Of a DNA stretch of 64,000 nt, positions 43,675-50,538 are shown piece after piece. The notes beneath the pieces were generated by a model. That model did no database searches, was not told where the DNA came from, and saw nothing but the letters and a program-made list of their open reading frames with translations. The stretch is from Halalkalibacter akibai JCM 9157 (lineage in GTDB: Bacteria; Bacillota; Bacilli; Bacillales; Bacillaceae_D). The translations under genes were made by a program, and so were the position numbers. The stretch lies in the NCBI RefSeq assembly GCF_000513135.1, contig NZ_BAUV01000008.1, positions 1 through 64,000 of the forward strand. The letters run 5' to 3'. Numbering within the stretch: position 1 is the first letter of the stretch; each line of letters starts with the position of its first letter.

Positions 43675-44895
43675 GTGGGTTACTATGATGATCATGTTAC
43701 AGAAACAGTGAGTCGGCGTCGTGGTCCCAACCGTGGTGGATCAGGTCTGTCAGCTTTAATTGGTGCAGTTGTAGGTGGGTTTATTGTTCTATTTTCAATT
43801 CCTGTTCTCTCGAATATTGGACTATTACCTTATGAAATAAATGATAGAGAAGTATCAGGTATTCCAGAACAAGAAACTCCGCAAGAAGGGTTAGCTCAAA
43901 CGATAAGTTACAATGTTAACTCTGATGTGACTCAAGCCGTAAATAAAGTATCTGATGCCGTAGTTGGTGTTATTAACATGCAACAAACAAATTTCTTCAC
44001 ACAAGAAGGAAACGAAGGAACTGGTTCAGGTGTTATCTATAAGAAATCTGGAGACAAAGCATATGTCGTAACAAATCACCATGTTATCGAACGAGCAAAT
44101 GAAATAGAAGTTAGTTTAGCAGATGGAACACGTATTCCAGCTAAACTACTAGGAAGTGACGTTATAACCGACTTAGCTGTTCTAGAAATCGATGGCAGTG
44201 ATGTCGATGTTATAGCTGAATTCGGTAGTTCTGAAATGCTCCAGGTAGGAGAACCAGCATTAGCAATCGGAAATCCACTTGGACTCAGGTTCTCAAGTAC
44301 CGTTACCCAAGGAATTATAAGTGCGACAGAACGAAGTATTCCCGTTGACTTAACAGGAAATGGTCAAATAGATTGGTATGCAGAAGTTCTGCAAACAGAT
44401 GCCGCTATTAACCCGGGTAACAGTGGAGGAGCTCTCATTAATATCGAAGGGCAAGTAATTGGTATTAACTCAATGAAAATTGCTCAAAGTTCGGTTGAAG
44501 GAATTGGATTTGCGATTCCAACAGAAATTGCAATCCCCGTAATTGAAGACCTAGAAAGCATTGGAGAAGTTCGTAGACCACAAATGGGTGTTGGCATTAG
44601 ATCATTAAACGAAATTCCAAGTACGTACTGGCAAGAAACATTAAGGCTTCCTGAGGACATTAAAGGTGGAGTCGTTGTTACAAGTATCTCTCCTAACTCA
44701 CCAGCTGATCGTGCAGGATTACAAGAATATGATGTGATTGTTGAAATTGAAGGAGAGGTCATTAACGATGGGCATGATCTTCGTAAATTCTTGTACACAG
44801 AAAAGAAAATCGGTGATGAGATTGACGTAGATATTTACCGGAATGGAACGCGTGAAACGGTGAAGGTAGTATTGGCGGAACAGCAAAGTTTTTAA
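43675..44895 (+). CDS. htrC: HtrA-type serine protease HtrC (YycK/YyxA)
   Basis: 406 residues. A short cytoplasmic N-terminus, one membrane helix (ALIGAVVGGFIVLFSIPVL), a trypsin-like protease domain with the triad in TNHHVIE, TDLAVLEI and NPGNSGGA, and a C-terminal PDZ domain. It is membrane-tethered envelope quality control, the last gene of the wal operon in most Bacilli. The GTG at 43675 lies nine bases after AAAGGATGG; an in-frame ATG four codons earlier overlaps that site. Confidence 0.94.
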   Translation: MGYYDDHVTETVSRRRGPNRGGSGLSALIGAVVGGFIVLFSIPVLSNIGLLPYEINDREVSGIPEQETPQEGLAQTISYNVNSDVTQAVNKVSDAVVGVINMQQTNFFTQEGNEGTGSGVIYKKSGDKAYVVTNHHVIERANEIEVSLADGTRIPAKLLGSDVITDLAVLEIDGSDVDVIAEFGSSEMLQVGEPALAIGNPLGLRFSSTVTQGIISATERSIPVDLTGNGQIDWYAEVLQTDAAINPGNSGGALINIEGQVIGINSMKIAQSSVEGIGFAIPTEIAIPVIEDLESIGEVRRPQMGVGIRSLNEIPSTYWQETLRLPEDIKGGVVVTSISPNSPADRAGLQEYDVIVEIEGEVINDGHDLRKFLYTEKKIGDEIDVDIYRNGTRETVKVVLAEQQSF

Positions 44896-44905
44896 CTAGC
44901 TATAT

Positions 44906-44943
44906 AAAAGAAGTAGAACCTGATTTGGTGCTACTTCTTTTTT
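44906..44943 (+). terminator. htrC terminator
   Basis: AAAGAAGTAG/CTACTTCTTT stem with a 14-base loop and a T-run. Confidence 0.85.
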
Positions 44944-44992
44944 GTATGAAGAAGGTTTAATTTGGAATTATCCACAGTCGAATAAGTGGTTA

Positions 44993-45001
44993 TGATATAA
45001 T
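44993..45001 (+). promoter_or_regulatory. Candidate promoter of the CxxH gene-rlmH pair
   Basis: An extended -10 TGA-TATAAT, about 17 bp downstream of a perfect DnaA box, so DnaA binding may affect it. Confidence 0.5.
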
Positions 45002-45034
45002 AGATAAGCTAAAAACGAAAGGGAGTATAAAGCG

Positions 45035-45196
45035 ATGTATTTTGCATGTGACGAACATATTAGTTTAGCAATTGATATGACGGTGGACGAGCAAGAGCAA
45101 GCACCGGTTGTAGATAAAATAGAAGAAGAGGATAAATCGTTATCCACAGCATGTAGTTTCTGTGAAAACGGAGCCATCTACAGTGTAAACCCATAA
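45035..45196 (+). CDS. Small CxxH/CxxC protein
   Basis: 53 residues. It starts MYFACDEHIS (CxxH) and carries CSFC near the end (CxxC), a pattern consistent with one zinc site and with the small CxxH/CxxC family found before rlmH in Bacilli. The ATG follows AAAGGGAG. The acidic middle (DEQEQAPVVDKIEEEDK) is likely disordered. The function is unknown. Confidence 0.85.
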   Translation: MYFACDEHISLAIDMTVDEQEQAPVVDKIEEEDKSLSTACSFCENGAIYSVNP

Positions 45197-45261
45197 AGAA
45201 ATCCACAGTGTGGATATGTGGATAACTACTGTGGATAAAATTTTAGGGGGTTATACACACT

Positions 45262-45741
45262 GTGAATATCTCAATCGTGACCGTAGGAAAGTTAAAAGAG
45301 AAGTATTTAAAACAAGGAATAGATGAATACACAAAACGTTTAAGTGCTTACGCTAAAATAGAGTTAATCGAAGTTGCTGACGAAAAAGCTCCAGAACAAG
45401 CAAGTGAAGCAGAACAGCAACAAATCAAAGAAAAAGAGGGGGAGAGAATTTTGGCCAAGCTCCACCCTGATACTTATGTTATTGCTTTAGCTATACAAGG
45501 AAAGATGCTAACATCTGAACAACTAGCTGATAATCTAGATAAGCTAGCTACATACGGTAAAAGTAAAATTGCTTTTGTGATTGGCGGATCGCTGGGGTTG
45601 AGTGATGATGTGATGAAGAGAGCAAATGAAAGTTTGTCTTTTTCGAAGATGACGTTTCCGCATCAGTTGATGAAGTTGGTGTTGGTGGAGCAGGTTTATC
45701 GGGCGTTTCGGATTATGAGGGGTGAACCTTATCATAAGTGA
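45262..45741 (+). CDS. rlmH: 23S rRNA pseudouridine-1915 methyltransferase RlmH
   Basis: 159 residues, a SPOUT methyltransferase that modifies m3Psi1915 of 23S rRNA. The N-terminus [33 protein letters not shown] and the terminal RGEPYHK are diagnostic. The GTG start follows TTAGGGGG. The last 21 bases (GGTGAACCTTATCATAAGTGA) correspond to the site used by SCC elements in staphylococci, and a near copy lies at 48036-48056. Confidence 0.97.
   Translation: MNISIVTVGKLKEKYLKQGIDEYTKRLSAYAKIELIEVADEKAPEQASEAEQQQIKEKEGERILAKLHPDTYVIALAIQGKMLTSEQLADNLDKLATYGKSKIAFVIGGSLGLSDDVMKRANESLSFSKMTFPHQLMKLVLVEQVYRAFRIMRGEPYHK
45721..45741 (+). other. SCC-type attachment site in rlmH (att copy 1)
   Basis: The final codons of rlmH, ending CTTATCATAAGTGA, match the staphylococcal attB pattern (TATCATAAG plus stop). 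It is duplicated at 48036-48056 with 18 of 21 bases identical. Confidence 0.7.
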
Positions 45742-45769
45742 TTTTTGGTTTGTATATTTTAGAGTAATT

Positions 45770-45802
45770 TTAAAAAAGGAATCGCCTTAAGGCGACTCCT
45801 CC
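45770..45802 (-). terminator. Terminator of the surface-protein gene
   Basis: On the minus strand GGAGTCGCC/GGCGATTCC with a TTAA loop is followed by T6. Confidence 0.85.
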
Positions 45803-45808
45803 ATGAAT

Positions 45809-47643
45809 TTATCTTAAGCTAATAACAACTTCTTGAGTTGTACCATCATTTAGTGAAATAGTAAGTTTATACGTGCCGGAAGATAACCCTTTAGTATTTA
45901 GATTAAAAATATATTGGTTGTCTTTTGCATCATATCTAAAAAGATTTCCGGTAGTTGCTGCACTTGTAGATACAGCTTCTTCTACATTACCCCACACATT
46001 GTTACTTTGCTTAGAATGACCAATTTTTGCGACTGCATCTGTAATAAATGCACCATTATTATCTTTTAATTGGAACTTCACTGGTACTGTACTACCTGCT
46101 TTAAACACGCTAGAGCCATTCTGATTAATAGGTTGGAGAATACCACCGAAGTCATATACTACTTGATAGTTTACTGTTTCTACAGTTTCATTTCCTGCAA
46201 TATCTCTAGCAGTAATTGTAATAGTATGACTACCCACTTTGCTAGTGTCGATAAATCCACTTGCTTCTGTTGCAAGACCAGACAACCTATCAGAAGCGGT
46301 CCAAGTTACAACTTCACCAAGTGTAAATATACGAGCTTCTGTAAGAGTTATTTCTGGCGCAGTGCAATGGCTGGTGGTGGGGTCAGCCAAGTCGTTTATG
46401 CAAAACAGCTAGCACATACCGTTCAAATGGTAACAATGTTAATTCCACTTACTGCTGTAGAAGCAGAGTTCCCAGCAAGATCGGTAGCTGTACCATTTGC
46501 AAACTGGTCTCTACCTTCTTCAGAAAGAGTTACAGGTTGAGTAAATGATTCTACACCAGAAAGAGTGTCAGCAGCATTAAATGTAACCGTAACATTATCT
46601 TTATACCAACCAGTTGAGTTTGGAGAACGATCTGCACTTCCTCTAATAGTTGGAGCTGTTTTATCAAGCTTAATAGTAATAGGTTCAGAAGTTCCTAAGT
46701 TCCCTGCAAGGTCAGTAGCTGTACCAAAAATAGTATGAATTCCATCTTCAGCTACTAAAACATCTTTACTAATAGATTCTTTATTAACACCTGTTCCACT
46801 ATCAGTTGCATTAAAAGATACAGTTACATCCTCTTTATACCAACTATTTCCATTTGTGTTTCTATTGGGAGAAGAAGTTACTTCAGGTGCAATAGAGTCG
46901 TATGTGTAAGTAAAAGGAACTACTGAACTTACATTTTTAGCAGCATCTACTGCTTGTAAAGTTACTGTGTTAACCCCTTCAGTTGGTGTAGGCAAAAGTA
47001 AAGAATGTGTTCCTGATTCAAATTCTCCTTGAGACTGACCGTTAACAAACAATTCACTAGCTTCGTCTAAAGAAATTTTAAACTCAGTTGGGAGTGTAGT
47101 TGCATTGAATATACCACTTATAGGATTAATAAAAACAACGACTGGTGCTGTTGTATCAGCTGGAACTAATGGAGCAGGGTTTACAACTTGTATGGTAACA
47201 TTATCTGGCTTCTCATTTCGTACCTGATTACTACCAGTTTTTATGTTCGAGCTCATTTCAACTTTAAGGTTTAAGTTGCCAACAGTAGCGTCTGCTGAGA
47301 TTGTGTATTCTAAATTAACGGTTTTCTTTGTATTAAATTCATTAGCTGCAAAAGTAAGAGTTTTATCATGCTGTGTTTGACCACCTAAATTAACAGTTAC
47401 TGTTGCTGCATCTGTTTTGTTCCCCCCACCATCTGGGATTAACCAAACTTGAACTGGTACTGTAACTGTTTCTCCTGGCAAGCCAGACACTCTAGTATTT
47501 TCCTGGGCAGCTACCTCAGCAGCCACTAACTCTCCATGAGCTAAAGCAACACTCGTAGGCACAACGCCTGAAATTGCAATTGCAGTTGCGACAAGTAAAG
47601 CCTTTTTACTTAATACATTAATAATACTTTTTTTCTTCATCAT
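45809..47643 (-). pseudogene. Secreted Ig-repeat/PxKF surface protein, interrupted
   Basis: The N-terminal part (406 codons from 47643) has a signal peptide ending near VPTSVALAHG, a beta-rich domain and Ig-like modules with repeated NVTVTFNAxDxxSGV and GTATDLAGN words. The C-terminal part (to 45809) continues another Ig module and ends with a PxKF domain (VFKAGSTVPVKFQL). Between them, exactly at an expected SGINI-DK-TAPEIT junction, 71 bases replace the linker codons, shift the frame and bring stops. No sortase motif, S-layer homology domain or other cell-wall anchor is seen. It is probably non-functional as sequenced, or an assembly artefact. Confidence 0.8.
46364..46434. other. 71-bp interruption inside the surface-protein gene
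   Basis: The sequence between the codons for ...SGINI and TAPEIT... is unrelated to the Ig repeats and contains in-frame stops. There is no target duplication and no match elsewhere in the window. Confidence 0.65.
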
Positions 47644-47682
47644 TCTTGCTCCTCTTAAATAAATTTGTAGGTAAATTAAATA

Positions 47683-47839
47683 AGAGGGTCGGTTACACTA
47701 CTAGCTCCACATAGCCCAAGTGTCCAAATAAAGGCTATCTTTCATAGCACCCCTAAAGTTAGAGGTCCGGTTACACTATTAGCTCCATATAATCCAAGTG
47801 TCCAAATAAAGATTATATTTCTTAGCCTACCTAAAGTCC
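47683..47839 (-). promoter_or_regulatory. Tandem structured RNA motif in mRNA leader (unassigned riboswitch-like)
   Basis: Two head-to-tail copies (47761-47839 then 47683-47760 in transcription order). In each, a stem with different sequence but preserved pairing (ATATAATC/GATTATAT; ATAGCC/GGCTAT) closes the invariant loop TTTATTTGGACACTTG. The loop ACACT can pair with a downstream invariant AGTGT in GGAGCTARTAGTGTAACCG. The second copy ends 40 bases before the start codon. No known class was recognised. Confidence 0.7.
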
Positions 47840-47901
47840 TAGTATACATGGATAAATTTCGTGGCCACGGTAGTTACCTATGTATAATTCCCTATAAACA
47901 T

Positions 47902-47907
47902 ATTATA
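47902..47907 (-). promoter_or_regulatory. Candidate -10 for the surface-protein gene
   Basis: TATAAT on the minus strand, ~65 bases upstream of the first RNA motif copy; the -35 is poor. Confidence 0.4.
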
Positions 47908-48035
47908 GGTCCAGATGAAAAAAAAGGAAATTTAATTTAATCGACAAATAGTTACAAAATTTTTAGGTTTTACGGGTGGAATTTGAGATCTTCAGTAGTA
48001 TAAAAGTAACAGGAATCATCATACAGAAAAATCAC

Positions 48036-48056
48036 AGTGAACCTTACCATAAGTAA
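48036..48056 (+). other. att copy 2: duplicated rlmH 3' end
   Basis: AGTGAACCTTACCATAAGTAA aligns to the rlmH end with three substitutions, all of which keep the EPYHK-stop coding. No rlmH coding sequence precedes it, so it is an orphan 3' end. Confidence 0.75.
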
Positions 48057-48192
48057 ATGAGGTTTTTCGCTAAGCCAAACTGATAACGATGATTTCCATG
48101 AAAAAGCATGTTACCATCATGAACAAATAGGCTATAATCTTAATACAAACAATATTATAGGGTTCTAAGTAGTCAAAGAAGTGAGGAATTTG

Positions 48193-49074
48193 ATGGTGAA
48201 AAAATTTAAGAAATTTTACTTAGAGATTACAAGTGTGTGTAATCTTGCATGTAGCTTTTGTCCGCCAACAGAACGACAGAAGCAATTTATTTCTGTGGAA
48301 GATTTTTCTAAGCGATTAGACCAAATTAAACCACATACAGACTACATTTATTTACATGTAAAAGGTGAACCGTTACTCCATCCTAAAATTGGCCAGTTGT
48401 TAGATATAAGTCATGAAAAAGGATTTAAAGTTAATATCACAACAAATGGAACATTAATTAATAAAAAAAGAGAGAAGTTATTTAATAAACCTGCGTTAAG
48501 ACAGATGAACTTCTCACTTCATAGTTTCGATGGCCATATTGGTTCTAAAGATAAAGAAGGTTATGTGAAGAGTATTCTTTCTTTTATTAAAGAAGCAACA
48601 AGTCAATCAGAAATGATCGTTTCCTTGAGATTATGGAACCTTACCCAAGATAATGCGACGAATAGTGAAAGACAACGAAATCGAGAATTATTGGAGATTA
48701 TTGAGAGGGAATTTAATCTAGACTTTAAAATTGAGGAGAAGGTCGTGCCAGGAAGCGGCGTGAAAATTGCAGACCGTATCTTCATCAATCAAGATTACGA
48801 GTTTCAATGGCCTGCGTTACATGAGGAAGAAGACGATGGGAAGGGCTTCTGCTATGGCATGCGAAATCAAGCGGGTATTTTAGCAAACGGAACGGTTATA
48901 CCTTGTTGTCTAGATGGTGAGGGCGTTATCAACCTAGGAAATATTAACGAGGATTCATTTTCTGATATTATCGAAATGGATAGAGCAAAAAATCTTGTAG
49001 ATGGCTTTTCACGAAGAGTGGCAGTCGAGGAATTATGTAGGAAATGTGGATATCGCAAAAGGTTTGGGAAATAG
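48193..49074 (+). CDS. Radical SAM/SPASM protein
   Basis: 293 residues. The radical SAM cluster motif is CNLACSFC at the N-terminus. LHVKGEPLLHPKIG and TTNGTLI are conserved SAM-binding elements. The C-terminal part has CCLDGEG and CRKCGYRKR, resembling SPASM auxiliary-cluster cysteines. Such enzymes often modify peptides, but no precursor peptide gene is seen nearby. The ATG at 48193 follows GTGAGGA. It lies just outside the second att-like site, in the expected place of the chromosomal gene next to rlmH in some Bacilli. Confidence 0.88.
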   Translation: MVKKFKKFYLEITSVCNLACSFCPPTERQKQFISVEDFSKRLDQIKPHTDYIYLHVKGEPLLHPKIGQLLDISHEKGFKVNITTNGTLINKKREKLFNKPALRQMNFSLHSFDGHIGSKDKEGYVKSILSFIKEATSQSEMIVSLRLWNLTQDNATNSERQRNRELLEIIEREFNLDFKIEEKVVPGSGVKIADRIFINQDYEFQWPALHEEEDDGKGFCYGMRNQAGILANGTVIPCCLDGEGVINLGNINEDSFSDIIEMDRAKNLVDGFSRRVAVEELCRKCGYRKRFGK

Positions 49075-49425
49075 ATAGGCAGATGGTAAGAATTTAGTAA
49101 GTAGACATTACCTCATTTAGATACAATACGGTGACTGTATTATAAATAGAAGCATAAGTAAGGAGTATCATTTGATTCAGAGGAGAGTCCTTGTGGTAAA
49201 TGCAGAGATTCTAACAGCTGTGGCCATCTTCAAAATAAAAAGGTCTAGCAAGGTGCCAAACCAATGTAGAATGTATGGAATTTACTAGTTTCGTACAGTT
49301 TGTGGAGCAAGGTAATCGCTATTATAAAGTCAACGTGGAAAAGTCTTTCAATCGGAGATATCCACGTTTTTTCGGTTAATTCGGTTTCTTTCTCAAAATG
49401 AAACGGACATTAAGACAGTTCTTGG
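49075..49425. other. Spacer with hairpin and possible third att remnant
   Basis: No gene with a proper start is visible. CATAAGTAA at 49153-49161 preceded by GAAG resembles a shortened rlmH-end repeat. A short Cys-rich frame (SPCGKCRDSNSCGHLQ) at about 49186-49233 lacks a start codon. Confidence 0.4.
49332..49372 (+). terminator. Plus-strand terminator-like hairpin
   Basis: AACGTGGA/TCCACGTT with a 21-base loop, followed by T4-T6. It could end the radical SAM transcript. Confidence 0.6.
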
Positions 49426-49908
49426 TCATTTATGAGTTTCGTCTCGGGCTGTTTTGAACACTTCGTCCTGCCACAGTTGATACAGATAGATGATAAGCGC
49501 AAAACCGATCATCATAGCAACAATAGCTATTGTAGGCAAAGTCGATTCACTCGAGGCAAGCCCCATCCGTTGCCATATTGGGTAAACGAGGTACATAAAT
49601 AATCCGTCCAAAAGTATATTGACAGTCAAGTAAATCCAAAATTTCCCGTAGGTAAAATGGAATACCCAGATAACTATAACTAAATATGCTCCATATACCC
49701 AAGGAACCGGGACGACTTTATCCCACCCAAAAAGACTGGAACCTGTCTCTTTCCACCATCCGTAATGGTAAGCCGCTTGATATGCCAAGGTATGAATAAC
49801 GGTCATAAAAAGAGCGACCGGCATGTACCTGCGCACAGTATTCATGTTCAAAAAAAACAAGGACGCCCAAGGCAATATTAAGAGTGACCAGAGAATAATC
49901 TGTTTCAT
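49426..49908 (-). CDS. CBO0543-family membrane protein
   Basis: 160 residues with 5 hydrophobic segments. The Trp/Tyr-rich YHYGWWKETGSSLFGWDKVVPVPWVYGAYL stretch is typical of the small CBO0543 family of Firmicute membrane proteins, whose function is unknown. It is on its own between the radical SAM gene and the degraded region, transcribed against replication. Confidence 0.78.
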   Translation of the reverse strand: MKQIILWSLLILPWASLFFLNMNTVRRYMPVALFMTVIHTLAYQAAYHYGWWKETGSSLFGWDKVVPVPWVYGAYLVIVIWVFHFTYGKFWIYLTVNILLDGLFMYLVYPIWQRMGLASSESTLPTIAIVAMMIGFALIIYLYQLWQDEVFKTARDETHK

Positions 49909-50092
49909 GTCATTAAACCCCCAATAGTTTTATGTGTAGTGTTACTCTCGGTTCTTATATTTATTCCGATAAAGTAACTGAAACAACGACTTGGTTAAGT
50001 AAAATTACATTTGAATGGGGATTAATGGGGACTATTACCAATGCAATGGTGAAAAATGTCTTTCATCACGTAGACCCAATGTAGCTGCTTAT

Positions 50093-50245
50093 ATGGAGAA
50101 TGAAAAAAACTATCGTTTAATCACAGAAAACATGACAGATATGGTTGCTGTCAACAAAAAGCTTCTCTGGATCGAAACTGTTCAAGCTATCAACTCCAAT
50201 CAAATCAGTTATCAGGTTTGCCTGTTTATGTTTAAGGATTGTTAA
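50093..50245 (+). pseudogene. Remnant of a PAS-type sensor gene
   Basis: A 50-codon frame with NYRLITENMTDMVAVN, the characteristic start of a PAS domain in sensor kinases and diguanylate cyclases. The rest of the domain is lost and the following 150 bp has stops in all frames. No kinase or GGDEF part is present. The call rests on this short similarity alone. Confidence 0.4.
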
Positions 50246-50371
50246 AAATCTCAGATGTACTAGTTTTCTACATGAAAGACTGAATACTTTATTTCTATTA
50301 ATCTTTATGAATTTTATAACTATCTTAATTTCCGTTCTGAAGCAAGCTCTAAAACAGTTTACTCTTTAAAA

Positions 50372-50385
50372 TGTAAGCGTATTTA
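50372..50385. promoter_or_regulatory. Weak cre-like site 1
   Basis: TGTAAGCGTATTTA matches the CcpA cre consensus (TGWAARCGYTWNCW) at most positions, with mismatches at 10 and 13. It lies close upstream of TATAAT (50396-50401). Confidence 0.4.
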
Positions 50386-50461
50386 TTTTCTAGGGTATAA
50401 TCTATAGTTTTTTAGATTTAAGTTTTTATCTCAACAAGCAATAATGGAATAAAGTAGCAAG

Positions 50462-50470
50462 GAAAGGAGG
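50462..50470 (+). promoter_or_regulatory. STAB-SD-like sequence in the xylanase leader
   Basis: GAAAGGAGG is a perfect Shine-Dalgarno far (about 70 bases) before the xylanase start. It may stabilise the mRNA, as in cry3A, or serve a 13-codon TTG-started leader peptide (50478-50519). Confidence 0.5.
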
Positions 50471-50484
50471 TTCTTATTGATTTT

Positions 50485-50498
50485 TGTAAGCGTTTTAA
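50485..50498. promoter_or_regulatory. cre-like site 2
   Basis: TGTAAGCGTTTTAA has one mismatch to the CcpA cre consensus, ~40 bases before the xylanase start. Carbon catabolite repression would fit a xylan-degrading enzyme. Confidence 0.55.
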
Positions 50499-50538
50499 AA
50501 AGCCTCAAAAAAAAATAGTTGATGGGGGAATGCAGCAA

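Larger units (their letters stand above)
44968..45269. other. DnaA-box cluster upstream of rlmH
   Basis: Perfect TTATNCACA boxes in either orientation lie at 44968-44976, 45140-45148, 45217-45225, 45230-45238 and 45251-45259. Near-matches are at 45209-45217 (TGTGGATAT) and 45261-45269 (TGTGAATAT). One box is inside the small CxxH gene. In B. subtilis a DnaA-binding cluster is known at yydA, the orthologue of rlmH. Confidence 0.85.
45742..48056. mobile_element. Candidate SCC-like insertion at the rlmH 3' end
   Basis: A 2.3-kb segment bounded by the two 21-bp att-like repeats carries only the broken surface-protein gene and its RNA leader, both opposite in direction to rlmH. No Ccr-type recombinase gene is in the segment, so it would be a non-autonomous or decayed element. 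The boundary is inferred from the repeat only. Confidence 0.55.

Noticed and set aside
46070-46540. 156-codon plus-strand frame in the surface-protein region
   Set aside because: It is the complement of Ig-repeat coding sequence; it lacks a ribosome-binding site and any recognisable domain.
47683-47839. c-di-GMP-I riboswitch assignment for the tandem RNA motif
   Set aside because: The final GUUACCG-like ending is superficially similar, but the required GCAAAGCC core and tetraloop-receptor arrangement are missing.
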